The notes: a model not told the origin generated them from the letters alone. 64,000 nucleotides of DNA from Chlorobiaceae bacterium (GCA_013824085.1 PNNF01000005.1:1-64000); one strand, 5' to 3'; shown: positions 9,106-19,853, numbered from the stretch's first letter. Numbers and translations are program-made.

Positions 9106-11051
9106 CTAAAATTTTTTTCTATCTTTAAAAGTTTTTCACTTAATTCTGTCCACTTATTTATTGCGGCTTCAAGTTTATTTTTTACCGAAGCATATTCAGA
9201 ATTTTTTTCTTTAATAAGACTTGGAACCGAATAAATTTTTTCATCAGTTAATGCAAGTTCTATTTCAGATTTATTTTTTTCTAACTTCTCAATTAACGTT
9301 TCAAGTTTTTTTATCTCTTCACTAATTCCTTTAGTGCTCTCATATCTTTTTTTACGTAAATCAGCTTCTAATCTTTTCTGTTCTTTACGATCAACAATTG
9401 GTTTTGTTGTCTCTTTCTTTTCACCATCCTCATTTCCTGAAGAAAAAGCATCTTTCCTTTTTTGTAAGTAGTAATCAATTCCGCCAACAAAATTTTTGAC
9501 AACACCTTTTCTAATTTCAACTACACGATTAACAATCGGTCTTAAAAAATCGATATCGTGTGAAACTAAAATTAACGAACCATTAAAATCGATGAGTGCC
9601 TTCTGCAAAATTGCTTTAGATGAAATATCAAGATGGTTTGTTGGTTCATCAAGGACAATGAGATTAGCCTTTGTTAGCAATACTTTGATCAATGCAACTC
9701 TACTTTTTTCTCCACCCGACAACACTCCAACTTTTTTAAAAACATCATCACCAGAAAAAAGAAAACAGCCGAGCAGTGAACGGATTTGCGAAAGAGATTT
9801 ATCAGATCCCATTTCGTAAATAGTTTCTAAAACATCTAAATCGAGATTTAAATTGTCAGAAACATCTTGTGCGTAGTATGAGATGAATGTATTGTATCCG
9901 ACATTTCTTTTTCCTGAATCGATAATTACTTGATCAGAAATTATTTTTGATAGCGTTGTTTTACCAGCACCATTCGGTCCAACGAACGCAATTTTTTCTC
10001 CACGCTCAACAACAAAATCGAGATTTGAAAAAATATTATTTTGTCCATAAGATTTTGAAACGCCGCTAAGCTCAATGTTGATTCTACCGCTTTGAACAAC
10101 GGGAGGAAACTTTATTGTAATTTCATCTTTCGTTTCTTCTAACTCAACAAGCTCCATTTTTTCCAGCATTTTAATTCTACTCTGAACTTGTTTTGCTTTC
10201 GTATTTTTAGATCGAAAACGATCAATGAATTTTTGTGTCTGTTTTATCACTTGCTGTTGTTGATAAAGCTGCGCCTCGGCTAGTCGGTCTCGCTCTGTCT
10301 TAAATTTTAAAAAGTTTTCATACTTTCCGTTGTAAGAGTTGAACTTGCCGAGATAAATTTCAAGCGTCTTGTTTGTTACTTCGTTCACAAAATATTTATC
10401 GTGAGAGACAGCAATCAATGCCCCTTTGAAAGATTTCATAAAACTTATTAACCAGTCGAGTGAATCAAGATCAAGATGATTCGTCGGCTCATCCATCAAT
10501 AAAATATCATTTTGTGCAATAAGAATTTTTGCAAGAGCAATTCTCATCTGCCAACCGCCTGAAAATTCTTCAGTCCTTCTTAAGAAATCTTTCTCTTCAA
10601 AGCCCAGCCCTATTAAGACTTTTTCAACTTTTGATTTAGTTGAATATGAACCAAGTTCTTCAAGGCGAAAATGAACTTCACCAAGTTGATTTATCAAATC
10701 ATTTTTTTCTTCAATATTCAGAAGTGAAGAATTTAGTTGTTCAGTAATTTCATTTTCTTTTTCCCTCAGCCAAAAAATATCTGCTAATGCTGACTCCGCT
10801 TCTTCAATTAATGTCTTACCAAAGTGAGTTACATTTTCCTGCGGCAGATAACCAATAGTTATTCTTTTTTGTTTAATTATTTTTCCACTCTCAGGTGGGA
10901 ATTGTCCGAAGATAATTTTTAGAAGTGAAGATTTTCCTGCACCATTTGGGCCTACGAGACAAATTCTTTCGCCCGCATTAATTTTAAGATTAACTTCCTT
11001 GAATAAATATTTTCCGCCGAACTGAAGTGATACATTATAAAGATCAATCAT
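9102..11051 (-). CDS. ABC-F family ATPase
   Basis: A soluble protein of 649 residues with two ABC ATPase domains and no membrane segments. Walker A motifs are GPNGAGKS and GPNGAGKT, signatures are FSGGWQMR and LSGGEKSR, and both domains have DEPTNHLD. A charged linker between the domains and a C-terminal coiled coil rich in Lys and Glu are also visible. ABC-F proteins act at the ribosomal E site to relieve stalling or antibiotics; which subfamily this belongs to is unclear. Its ATG directly follows the TAG of the upstream propeller gene with no gap. Confidence 0.93.
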   Translation of the reverse strand: MIDLYNVSLQFGGKYLFKEVNLKINAGERICLVGPNGAGKSSLLKIIFGQFPPESGKIIKQKRITIGYLPQENVTHFGKTLIEEAESALADIFWLREKENEITEQLNSSLLNIEEKNDLINQLGEVHFRLEELGSYSTKSKVEKVLIGLGFEEKDFLRRTEEFSGGWQMRIALAKILIAQNDILLMDEPTNHLDLDSLDWLISFMKSFKGALIAVSHDKYFVNEVTNKTLEIYLGKFNSYNGKYENFLKFKTERDRLAEAQLYQQQQVIKQTQKFIDRFRSKNTKAKQVQSRIKMLEKMELVELEETKDEITIKFPPVVQSGRINIELSGVSKSYGQNNIFSNLDFVVERGEKIAFVGPNGAGKTTLSKIISDQVIIDSGKRNVGYNTFISYYAQDVSDNLNLDLDVLETIYEMGSDKSLSQIRSLLGCFLFSGDDVFKKVGVLSGGEKSRVALIKVLLTKANLIVLDEPTNHLDISSKAILQKALIDFNGSLILVSHDIDFLRPIVNRVVEIRKGVVKNFVGGIDYYLQKRKDAFSSGNEDGEKKETTKPIVDRKEQKRLEADLRKKRYESTKGISEEIKKLETLIEKLEKNKSEIELALTDEKIYSVPSLIKEKNSEYASVKNKLEAAINKWTELSEKLLKIEKNFS

Positions 11052-13298
11052 CTATTTCCTAATTACAGCAACCTTTGCGGTCTTGACTGTATTTCCTTCT
11101 TTGTCTGATGCAACTAAAATATAGACACCAGTGTTTACAAAATTTCCATCATTATTTTTTCCGTCCCAAAACGCAATTCTTCCACCGAGCGATTCAACAT
11201 TTCTAACTAATTTCCCTGAAGCCGATAGCAACTTTATTTCTGCATCTTTTATTAAACCGTCAATTGTTAAGAATGAATTTCCATCACCAATAACAAAAGG
11301 ACTTGGATAAAGATTTATCTCTTCAAAACTTGAAACAGGTTCAAGTGAAGTTGTATAAAACGCTGTCAGTCCGCCTTCAACTCCAACATAGACGATTCCA
11401 TTCTCTTCATCAATTGCAATGCTTACAATCTGATCTGAAAGCAACGGGCTGTTTGTTGTATTAAAAACATTTAAAATTTGAATTCCATCACTTGTAACTA
11501 ACAGTAAACCTTGGTTCGTCCCAACCCATTTTCTATTGATTGCATCAACACCAATTGCATTTATTGATTGCTGTCGAAGTGAAAAAACTGAAGAGACACG
11601 AAATTGTGGAACGTTGTTCAATGCTACATTTGTATTGGAAATTATATTTACTCCAAGATTTGTTCCTACCCAAAGATCACCGCGCTTGTCGAGTGAAATA
11701 CAATTTATTAAATTTGAATTTAATCCAGTTGAAGCATTAATAAAGCCGTGTCTGTCGTCATTCAAATTTGCTAAAGTTTGGTTTTCATTAAAAAAATATA
11801 AACCTGCATTTTGCGATCTCGGAGATGCGTGATACCACTTTGTATCAAACTGGTCAATAATTAAATTCCCATTAAATACCGCAATGTCGGGATTATTGAT
11901 GTATTCAAATTCGTACCACAAACTATCTTTTGTTAATACACTCAAAACTTTTTTATCTGCTGGATCAAAATTCATTAACCATAAATTACCTTTTGAATCT
12001 TTTGCTAAACCTGCTATTACTACGAATTGTGGATTTAATGGAATTCCTGTTAGCGGACTATTTTCCGTAGTAAAAATTTCAACCGAATCATTTTTATCGA
12101 TATGAATAAATCCAAATCCCCAATTCCCAATATAAGTATTTCCCTGGTTATCTGAATAAGATTTGAAGTAGGAGTTAGATGGTAATCGCGGAAAAGTATT
12201 GCGATTAAAATTTTCCCAATTCACTCCATCAAATTTATAAAAGCCAACTCCAGTAACATCAGAACCACTTGCGACCCATAAATTGCCGCGTGTATCAGTT
12301 GACATACTAATGAATTGATTTTTTTCTGGTCCATTTGGATAAAGGAGAGCGACTCTTTGGTTATTATTATAAACTTCAACGCCTCTGTCACTTGTTAAGA
12401 AAAAATTATTTTCTCTAAACCCAATTAATTTTTTGGATGAAAAATTATCAGCAATTAAGAGTGTAAAAATTCCATTTCTAAAAATCGAAATTGAAGTGTT
12501 CGTAATAATTATTATTGAATCATTCTTGACAGAAAAATCTGAAATAGAATTAGTAGCTAATTGCGGAATTAAAGAACGCCAATTTGTTCCATCAAAAACT
12601 GAAACACCTCTTGTAGTAGCCGCTATTATAGAATCTCTGAATGAGCTTATTTTTCTTACGTTCTCAGATGTCAAACCATTTGCAGTTGTGTATAAAATCC
12701 AAGATTCAGGTGCAGCTAAATTTATTGCACCAACTCTCGAGACAGCAATTCCACTTTCAGTCGCAACAAAAATTCTGTCCTTCTTAAAAATATAATTCAC
12801 TTTTGAGTTTGATGGAAGAGTTGAAAACTTTAAGTAAGAATCGATAAAAGAAAATGTCTGACTATTAATTAACACAGCTCCAAAATCAGTTGAAACAAAA
12901 ACAGTATCACCGCTAACAGAAAAATTATTTATCTGTCTAAACGTTCTTCCTGAGTTTGCAATGTCAATAATTCTTCTTGTGTTTTTTGTCTTCTCGTCAT
13001 AGACATCAATTGTTCCATCTTGACTACCGAGCCAAATTTTCCCATGACTATCAATTATTGATGCAGTGATTGGCGAGCCATTCAGTCCTTCAGTTTTTGT
13101 AAGAAGTGTGTAAGTGCTATCAGAAAATTTAAACTTGAATGCGCCGCCTGTTGTAGCAGCCCACAATGAACTATCATTTATTGTTGCAGAACGAACATCT
13201 TTCATATCACTAAAATTTCTTAGCGATAAAATTTCTTGTCCATTTGCAACAGTAAAAAATAAAAGAGAGAAAAAGAGAACAAGTGGTTTTGATTTCAT
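11052..13298 (-). CDS. Secreted beta-propeller protein with FlgD/T9SS-like C-terminus
   Basis: 748 residues with a signal peptide (MKSKPLVLFFSLLFFTVANG). The body is a string of two-component-regulator-type propeller blades with the recurring pattern KIWLGSQDG or DLWVGTNLGV. The last 85 residues (NLYPSPFVI, WDGKNNDG, GVYILVAS) form a FlgD-like or T9SS type A domain. There is no transmembrane, histidine-kinase or DNA-binding part, unlike the hybrid sensors that usually carry this propeller. It is probably exported and surface-associated. It joins end-to-start with the ABC-F gene. Confidence 0.85.
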   Translation of the reverse strand: MKSKPLVLFFSLLFFTVANGQEILSLRNFSDMKDVRSATINDSSLWAATTGGAFKFKFSDSTYTLLTKTEGLNGSPITASIIDSHGKIWLGSQDGTIDVYDEKTKNTRRIIDIANSGRTFRQINNFSVSGDTVFVSTDFGAVLINSQTFSFIDSYLKFSTLPSNSKVNYIFKKDRIFVATESGIAVSRVGAINLAAPESWILYTTANGLTSENVRKISSFRDSIIAATTRGVSVFDGTNWRSLIPQLATNSISDFSVKNDSIIIITNTSISIFRNGIFTLLIADNFSSKKLIGFRENNFFLTSDRGVEVYNNNQRVALLYPNGPEKNQFISMSTDTRGNLWVASGSDVTGVGFYKFDGVNWENFNRNTFPRLPSNSYFKSYSDNQGNTYIGNWGFGFIHIDKNDSVEIFTTENSPLTGIPLNPQFVVIAGLAKDSKGNLWLMNFDPADKKVLSVLTKDSLWYEFEYINNPDIAVFNGNLIIDQFDTKWYHASPRSQNAGLYFFNENQTLANLNDDRHGFINASTGLNSNLINCISLDKRGDLWVGTNLGVNIISNTNVALNNVPQFRVSSVFSLRQQSINAIGVDAINRKWVGTNQGLLLVTSDGIQILNVFNTTNSPLLSDQIVSIAIDEENGIVYVGVEGGLTAFYTTSLEPVSSFEEINLYPSPFVIGDGNSFLTIDGLIKDAEIKLLSASGKLVRNVESLGGRIAFWDGKNNDGNFVNTGVYILVASDKEGNTVKTAKVAVIRK

Positions 13299-13380
13299 TT
13301 ATTCAATTGAATATTTATTAATAGTTAAAGTTAGTGCTGAATTTACGAATTCAACAGTCAAAATTTTTTCAACTGAATTT

Positions 13381-13842
13381 TTAGATTGCCTTCAAAAGAT
13401 TTGCCATTTCGATTGCAGAGAGTGCTGCATCCCAGCCTTTATTACCAGCCTTTGTGCCAGCTCTTTCAATTGCTTGTTCAATATTTTCAGTTGTAAGAAC
13501 TCCAAATGTAACAGGAATGCAATGCTTCATTGAGACAGCGGCAATTCCTTTTGTAACTTCTGAAGCGATGTAATCGAAGTGTGGAGTAGCTCCTCTAATC
13601 AGAGCGCCCAAACAAATAATTGCATCATATTTTTTTTGCGAAGCTAATTTTTCTGCCGCCAATGGAATTTCAAACGATCCCGGAACTTTTACAAGAACAA
13701 TATTCTCCGATTCAACTGAATGTTTTTTCAGACATTCAAGAGCACCGTCAACAAGTTTATTAGTTATAAAATCGTTGAATCGACTTGTTACAATTGCGAA
13801 TTTTAAATTATCTGTTGATAAATTGGCTTCAATAGTTTTCAT
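13381..13842 (-). CDS. ribH: 6,7-dimethyl-8-ribityllumazine synthase
   Basis: RibH condenses the ribityl-aminouracil intermediate with dihydroxybutanone phosphate to give lumazine, the precursor of riboflavin. 153 residues with family motifs [21 protein letters not shown]-x-TPHFDYI and FGVLTT. The chosen ATG gives the canonical N-terminus MKTIEANL; another ATG at 13854 adds four residues. It is not beside ribD and ribE, which are 30 kb away in the greA operon. Confidence 0.95.
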   Translation of the reverse strand: MKTIEANLSTDNLKFAIVTSRFNDFITNKLVDGALECLKKHSVESENIVLVKVPGSFEIPLAAEKLASQKKYDAIICLGALIRGATPHFDYIASEVTKGIAAVSMKHCIPVTFGVLTTENIEQAIERAGTKAGNKGWDAALSAIEMANLLKAI

Positions 13843-13904
13843 TTTTTTTCTCATAAATATTTAATAACAATGTAAAATTATCTGATTTTTTAATCTCTAA
13901 AAAA

Positions 13905-14726
13905 CTAAATTTTTGTGGATATTAATCTTTTTTTCATTTCATCAATAAACTTTGATGGAATTGAGTAGTTACCCAAATTATATTCATCATTTCTTTTTCC
14001 GCCGTGGAAATCTGAACCGCCTGAAGTTAGTAAAAAATATTCAGAGGCAATTTTGCGAAAATTTTTTGTTTGAAATTCTGAATGCGAAGGATGAATTATT
14101 TCTATTCCGTCCAAACCACTCTCAATCAATTCAATCAATACGCGATCTACAATATTTCCGGGATGAGCCAAGAAAGCTAAGCCCCCCGCATCATTGATAA
14201 TTTTATACGCACTCGCCGGTGAGATATAAACTTTCTTTACATAAGCGGAGGCGTGATTACCAAGATATTTTCCGAAAGCTTCAACATAAGAAGGCACAAT
14301 ATTTTTTTCGATTAGCACTTGAGCAATGTGCGGTCTTCCGACAGCAGAATCTTTTGCAATTCTAAAAACATCTTCGGTAGAAATATCAACCCCTAATAAA
14401 TTTAATTTCTTAACAATTTTTTCTGCTCGACGAACGCGTTCAGTTCTAAAAAATTTAAGATATTCATTTAGCTCAACATTTTTAGTGTCAATAAAATATC
14501 CAAGTATATGAATTTCTCTTCCCGCAATTTCTGAACTTAATTCAACGCCACTAATTAATTCAATATTATATTTAGCAGCTTCTACTGATGCAGCATCATA
14601 AGCAGAGATACTGTCGTGATCAGTAATCGCAATAACTTTGATTTTTTTTTCAGCAGCTTTTATAACTAACTGCTCAGGACCAAAATATCCATCTGAGTGA
14701 TTCGTATGTAAGTGAAGATCTACCAA
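13905..14726 (-). CDS. PHP-domain metal-dependent phosphoesterase (TrpH/YciV-like)
   Basis: A 273-residue PHP protein. The metal ligands appear in order: HLHTNHSDG near 4-12, ITDHDS near 36, a Glu in the GVELS segment, FLAHPG near 185 and GSDFHG near 240. Relatives cleave 3',5'-bisphosphonucleotides or short RNA 5' ends. The start is TTG at 14726 with GGCGG just upstream. The Crp-family gene ends 11 bp before it, so the two are probably cotranscribed. Confidence 0.88.
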   Translation of the reverse strand: MVDLHLHTNHSDGYFGPEQLVIKAAEKKIKVIAITDHDSISAYDAASVEAAKYNIELISGVELSSEIAGREIHILGYFIDTKNVELNEYLKFFRTERVRRAEKIVKKLNLLGVDISTEDVFRIAKDSAVGRPHIAQVLIEKNIVPSYVEAFGKYLGNHASAYVKKVYISPASAYKIINDAGGLAFLAHPGNIVDRVLIELIESGLDGIEIIHPSHSEFQTKNFRKIASEYFLLTSGGSDFHGGKRNDEYNLGNYSIPSKFIDEMKKRLISTKI

Positions 14727-14737
14727 AGCCGCCTAGT

Positions 14738-15424
14738 TTAAGGATTATACAATTTTACGAATTTGTTGTAATCTAAAATTCGTACTTTATTACCATCTAT
14801 TTCTATCAATCCTTTTTTCGCAAAAGAATGTAAAGTTCGAGATATAGTTTCTCTTGAGGTGCCCGCCATTTTTGCCAAATCATGTTGGAAAGGAAGCTTC
14901 TCAATTTCAACAATTCCTTTTTTTATTTTACCAACGTCATCTGCTAATTGCAATAGAACAGTTGCAACTTTTCCTTCGGCATCTTTTAATGAAAGCGATT
15001 TAATTTTTTGATCAGCATTTCTCAATCGCTTCGTCAACTCTTGCAGCAATGAAATTGATACTTCTGGAAACTGAGTTAGCAAGTCCAGAAAATCTTTTCT
15101 TTGAATGATAAATAATTTTGATTCTTCCAAAGCAGTTACATTTGCTGAGCGATTCAATCCGTCGAGCAATGCCATCTCGCCAAAGAAATCAGATTTATTC
15201 AACATTGATAATATTACCTCTTTCCCATCTTCACTAACTCGTGAAACTTTAACAGATCCAGAAATAATAACAAAGAATGCTGAGCCAGATTCTGATTCAA
15301 CTAAAATTAGTTCATCTTTTTTATAAGTTCTATGTTTTCCTAACCGCGAAATTTTTTCAATAGTCTCGTCTCCAACGTCGTTAAAAATTGGGACGTTGCG
15401 TAAAAACTCATTTTGGGTATCCAT
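14738..15424 (-). CDS. Crp/Fnr-family transcriptional regulator
   Basis: 228 residues. Residues about 10-125 form a cyclic-nucleotide-binding fold (FFGEMALLDGLNRSANV), followed by a long dimerisation helix. The C-terminal winged helix-turn-helix near 170-218 includes DLAKMAGTSRETISR. There is no Fnr-type cysteine cluster, so a ligand other than an Fe-S cluster is likely. It is divergent from gap across about 140 bp and could act there; that is inference from position only. Confidence 0.92.
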   Translation of the reverse strand: MDTQNEFLRNVPIFNDVGDETIEKISRLGKHRTYKKDELILVESESGSAFFVIISGSVKVSRVSEDGKEVILSMLNKSDFFGEMALLDGLNRSANVTALEESKLFIIQRKDFLDLLTQFPEVSISLLQELTKRLRNADQKIKSLSLKDAEGKVATVLLQLADDVGKIKKGIVEIEKLPFQHDLAKMAGTSRETISRTLHSFAKKGLIEIDGNKVRILDYNKFVKLYNP

Positions 15425-15448
15425 TATAAACCTAAAAATATTCGTTTA

Positions 15449-15479
15449 TGAATATAGTTTTGTCTTTCAATAAAAGCAA
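15449..15479 (-). promoter_or_regulatory. Possible promoter of the Crp-family gene
   Basis: On the minus strand TTGCTT, 17 bp, TATATTCA, about 25 bp before the start codon. It has the same box and spacing as the candidate upstream of rsmA, but differs from TAnnTTTG at the last two positions. Confidence 0.3.
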
Positions 15480-15490
15480 TTTTTATTAAA

Positions 15491-15521
15491 TTGAATTTTG
15501 ACTCCATCTTAAGTAACTTTG
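15491..15521 (+). promoter_or_regulatory. Promoter of gap (TTGAAT-17-TAACTTTG)
   Basis: TTGAAT at 15491-15496 and TAACTTTG at 15514-15521 are 17 bp apart and 42 bp upstream of the gap ATG. This matches the Bacteroidota -33 TTG / -7 TAnnTTTG form and the promoters found before greA and both tRNA genes. Confidence 0.65.
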
Positions 15522-15526
15522 TATGA

Positions 15527-16624
<1,098 letters not shown>

Positions 16625-16631
16625 TTTCTAT

Positions 16632-16662
16632 AAAGGGCTTATTTTTTAAGCCCTTTCTTTTT
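16632..16662 (+). terminator. Rho-independent terminator after gap
   Basis: A 10-bp stem, AAAGGGCTTA pairing with TAAGCCCTTT, with a short T loop, followed by a T-rich tail. It lies 8 bp after the gap stop codon. Confidence 0.85.
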
Positions 16663-16700
16663 TCTAAATGAATTATTAATGATGTTGAAAGAAAATTTAT

Positions 16701-17897
16701 ATGAATAAAAAAACGATTGAAAATATTGAACTAAAAAATAAACGTGTAATCGTCAGAGTTGATTTCAATGTTCCGCTTGATGAGAATCAAAATATTACTG
16801 ATGATACAAGAATAGTTGAATCGCTACCAACAATAAATAAAATTATCGCCGATGGTGGAAAAGCAATTTTGATGAGTCACCTTGGCCGACCAAAAGGAAA
16901 AGTAAACTTAAAATATTCTTTAAAACCTGCTGCAGCAAGACTATCTGAATTGATAAATAAAGAAGTAAAATTTGCACCTGATTGTATTGGAGATGAGACA
17001 AAAAAAATTGTTAACTCACTGCAGAGCGGCGATGTTTTGCTTTTAGAAAATTTAAGATTTTATGACAATGAAGAAAAAAATGATCCCGAGTTTGCAAAAA
17101 AATTATCCGAACTTGGTGATGTTTATGTTAACGACGCTTTTGGAAGTGCACACCGCGCACACGCATCAACAGAGGGGATAACTAAATATATCTCAATTGC
17201 TGTTGCGGGGTTATTGATGGAAAAAGAATTAAATTATCTTGGACAAGCAGTAACAAATCCAAAACGTCCTTACTGCGCAATTCTTGGTGGAGCAAAAATT
17301 TCTGGCAAGATTGATGTGATAAATAATTTGTTTGGCAAAGTTGACACATTGATTATTGGCGGCGGAATGGCTTTCACTTTTTATAAAGCAAAAGGTTATG
17401 AAATTGGAAGTTCTTTATTGGAAGAGGAAAAAGTTGAGCTCGCAAAAGAGATTTTGAAAAAAGCAGAAACTTCAAAAATAAAATTTATTCTTCCAGTGGA
17501 TGTTGTGGTTGCTAATGAATTTAAAAATGAATCTCCTTCACAAGTTGTTGCTGTTGATAAGATGCCTGCAGATAAGATGGGATTGGATATTGGACCAGAA
17601 ACAATTAAATTGTTTAGTTCTGAAATAATGAAGTCAAACACAATAGTTTGGAACGGACCAATGGGAGTTTTTGAATTTGATAATTTTGAGAAAGGGACAT
17701 TTGCGATTGCTGAAGCATTAGTTGATGCAACTTCAAAAGGTGCAATAACAGTAGTTGGCGGAGGAGACTCAGCAGCGGCAATAGCAAAGGCAGGATTAGA
17801 GAAAAAAGTTTCTCATGTCTCTACTGGTGGCGGTGCTTCTCTCGAATTTCTCGAAGGTAAAATTTTGCCAGGCGTAGCAGCACTTAACAATAAATAA
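16701..17897 (+). CDS. pgk: Phosphoglycerate kinase
   Basis: PGK transfers the acyl phosphate of 1,3-bisphosphoglycerate to ADP, the next glycolytic step after gap. 398 residues with RVDFNVPLD near 20-28, SHLGRPKG, the [13 protein letters not shown] block, GGAKISGKI and the nucleotide-binding GGGDSAAA near 355. The length is typical. A strong terminator follows. No tpiA is adjacent. Confidence 0.97.
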   Translation: MNKKTIENIELKNKRVIVRVDFNVPLDENQNITDDTRIVESLPTINKIIADGGKAILMSHLGRPKGKVNLKYSLKPAAARLSELINKEVKFAPDCIGDETKKIVNSLQSGDVLLLENLRFYDNEEKNDPEFAKKLSELGDVYVNDAFGSAHRAHASTEGITKYISIAVAGLLMEKELNYLGQAVTNPKRPYCAILGGAKISGKIDVINNLFGKVDTLIIGGGMAFTFYKAKGYEIGSSLLEEEKVELAKEILKKAETSKIKFILPVDVVVANEFKNESPSQVVAVDKMPADKMGLDIGPETIKLFSSEIMKSNTIVWNGPMGVFEFDNFEKGTFAIAEALVDATSKGAITVVGGGDSAAAIAKAGLEKKVSHVSTGGGASLEFLEGKILPGVAALNNK

Positions 17898-17920
17898 GAA
17901 AATTATCTAATTAATTTTTT

Positions 17921-17949
17921 ATGGGCGAGCAATCGCCCATTTTTTTTTA
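17921..17949 (+). terminator. Rho-independent terminator after pgk
   Basis: An 8-bp stem ATGGGCGA / TCGCCCAT with a GCAA loop, directly followed by eight or more Ts. Confidence 0.9.
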
Positions 17950-18003
17950 TAATTTTATTAAATTATTTATCATAAATTTTAGTTTAGAAAAAAAAGGATT
18001 TGA

Positions 18004-18927
18004 ATGGGTTATCAAGATAGAGATTATTATCGTCCTTCAGGATTTGGTGGATTTAGATTTTTTCCTCCTGTGATAAAAAATCTTTTAATTATTAACGGCG
18101 CTATTTTCTTCTTGATGCTGTTAATGCAAAATGTAAATTTTAACGGAATACCAGCAGAAAATATTATTATCAAGTGGTTTGCCCTTTGGCCATTCGGTTC
18201 TGGTGCTTTCGGAATTTGGCAATTAATTTCTTATCAATTTTTGCACGGCGGTTTTTCACATATTCTTTTCAATATGTTTGCTCTATGGATGTTTGGTGCT
18301 GAGATAGAAAATATTTGGGGCTCAAAAAAAATCTTAATCTTTTATCTCTTGTGTGGAGTTGGGGCAGGATTCATCCATATGTTGCTTTCACCAATATTGA
18401 CAGAAGGCGCCGCTCCTACTATTGGTGCTTCTGGTTCAGTCTATGGAATTATGATCGCATTCGCAATGATGTTTCCAAATCGATTAATCTATCTTTATTT
18501 TTTAATCCCCGTAAAAGCAAAATTTTTAATCGGGTTTTTGATTATCCTTGAGTTACTCTTAGTTGATAAGGCTGGTAGTGGCGTTGCACATCTTGCACAC
18601 TTAGGTGGTGCGTTGGTCGGATTTATTTTCATTATGCTCGACAAGAACACGGACGTTCCACTAAAAGATATGTTAAATATGAGCCGAAAATCGAAATGGC
18701 AGAGTAGCCAAAAGGAGAGTAATTCGATTTTTAATGTTTTCAATAAAAAAGAAGAAAAAGTTTCTGACGCAAATTATTATGAAATTGATAATGACAAAGT
18801 CGATGATGATAAAATAACTCAAGATGATATTGATAAAATTTTAGATAAGATAAGTCAATCTGGATATAAAAATTTGACCGAACGAGAAAAAAAGATTCTC
18901 TTTGAAGCAAGTAAAAGAATGAAATAA
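18004..18927 (+). CDS. Rhomboid-family intramembrane serine protease
   Basis: 307 residues. Six hydrophobic segments fill residues about 20-215 and contain the rhomboid core: HGGFSHILFNM, GASGSVYG with catalytic Ser143, and AHLAHLGG with catalytic His199. The roughly 90-residue cytoplasmic tail is polar and rich in Asp and Lys. Rhomboids cut transmembrane substrates; the target here is unknown. The stop overlaps the next start (TAATG), so the two are coupled. Confidence 0.93.
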   Translation: MGYQDRDYYRPSGFGGFRFFPPVIKNLLIINGAIFFLMLLMQNVNFNGIPAENIIIKWFALWPFGSGAFGIWQLISYQFLHGGFSHILFNMFALWMFGAEIENIWGSKKILIFYLLCGVGAGFIHMLLSPILTEGAAPTIGASGSVYGIMIAFAMMFPNRLIYLYFLIPVKAKFLIGFLIILELLLVDKAGSGVAHLAHLGGALVGFIFIMLDKNTDVPLKDMLNMSRKSKWQSSQKESNSIFNVFNKKEEKVSDANYYEIDNDKVDDDKITQDDIDKILDKISQSGYKNLTEREKKILFEASKRMK

Positions 18928-19259
18928 TGATTGGAAAAAAAAATCTTTTTTCAATTGCATTTTTTTTGTTGACAGCAATAATAATTTTTTATATTCTGTT
19001 TGCTGATCAAAAAATGAGTGAAGAAAAATTCATTCTGTTTTATACTGATTTAATAATCGCTCAAGATTCTCTCGGTAATGACTTACAATCCAATGAAGCG
19101 ATAAGGAAAAGTCTGTTTGAAAAATATGATGTTAGTGAATCGGAATATCAAAATACTCTCGACTACTTTAATCAAAAGAGTGAAAGATGGGAATCGTTTT
19201 TTGGAAAAGTGATTGAGCATTTGGAAAAGCGACAAGCAGAAAATTTGAAAAAAGAATAG
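18927..19259 (+). CDS. Small membrane-anchored protein, DUF4296-like (tentative)
   Basis: 110 residues with one N-terminal hydrophobic segment (about 8-26) and a helical polar remainder. The pattern of a short FILFYTDLIIAQ helix, then LFEKYDVSESEYQNTLDYF, resembles Bacteroidota DUF4296 proteins; I recognise this by eye only. The start overlaps the rhomboid stop by 1 bp, so it may be a partner or substrate of the protease. That link is an inference from coupling. Confidence 0.6.
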   Translation: MIGKKNLFSIAFFLLTAIIIFYILFADQKMSEEKFILFYTDLIIAQDSLGNDLQSNEAIRKSLFEKYDVSESEYQNTLDYFNQKSERWESFFGKVIEHLEKRQAENLKKE

Positions 19260-19395
19260 CAGGAATTTCTAAAACAAAAATTATAACACCACAAATCACT
19301 TACATTCTGTTTTAACTATCTGTGGAGATTGAAAGATTGGTTTAATAAGAGTAGAGTGAATTAGCTCGCACAAAAATTTTTTCTAAAGTAATGGA

Positions 19396-19425
19396 CAAAA
19401 AAAATCCCGAAATTAATCGGGATTT
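19396..19425 (-). terminator. Terminator of tRNA-Lys
   Basis: On the minus strand a 9-bp stem AAATCCCGA / TCGGGATTT is followed by a T run. It lies about 10 bp past the tRNA 3' end. Confidence 0.85.
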
Positions 19426-19434
19426 TCTTAATCG

Positions 19435-19506
19435 TGAGCGCGGGTGGGCTCGAACCACCGACCCTTTGCTTAAAAGGCAAATGCTCTACCCCTGAGCTAC
19501 GCGCCC
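19435..19506 (-). tRNA. tRNA-Lys (TTT)
   Basis: Folds as a cloverleaf of 72 nt. The acceptor GGGCGCG pairs with CGCGCTC with one G-U, the anticodon stem TTTGC/GCAAA encloses the loop CTTTTAA with anticodon TTT, and the T arm GGTGG-TTCGAGC-CCACC is perfect. The discriminator is A. CCA is not encoded. Confidence 0.97.
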
Positions 19507-19523
19507 CTTCTTTTTTAAGCTTA

Positions 19524-19553
19524 CAAATTTAACTGATTTATCTCAATTCTCAA
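19524..19553 (-). promoter_or_regulatory. Promoter of tRNA-Lys (TTGAGA-16-TAAATTTG)
   Basis: Read on the minus strand: TTGAGA, 16 bp, TAAATTTG, then TAAGCT, ending about 18 bp before the tRNA 5' end. The tRNA-Met gene at 35273 has the same TAAATTTGTAAGCT with the same 16-bp spacing. Confidence 0.7.
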
Positions 19554-19675
19554 AGTCTTTTAAAATATTTTTCAAGAAAAGATTTTATTGCCAATTCGGT
19601 TCAAAACCGATTTTTATTTTATCGTTTTTTTATTCCGTCCAAAAGGTTTACTTTCGACTATGTTCTTTTTTTGAA

Positions 19676-19782
19676 TTGCGGTGTCCCACATTGAATGGGA
19701 ATTATAGGGAACTCGGTGTAAGTCCGAGACTGTCGCGCAACTGTAAGAATCAATTTGATTTAAGTCAGGAGACCTGCCGCAA
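19676..19782 (+). ncRNA. Cobalamin riboswitch aptamer
   Basis: Conserved B12-element blocks appear in order: AGGGAACTCGGTGTAAGTCC, CTGTCGCGCAACTGT and the B12 box AAGTCAGGAGACCTGCC at 19762-19778. The closing P1 helix is exact: TTGCGG at 19676-19681 pairs with CCGCAA at 19777-19782. It precedes btuB by 113 nt. The rest of 19260-19895 holds the tRNA-Lys unit and this leader, with no other gene seen. Confidence 0.95.
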
Positions 19783-19853
19783 CCATTACATAAATCAACC
19801 TTCGCGGGTAAGGTTAGATTGAATGAGAAATCATTTCTTTCTTTTTTTCCCTC

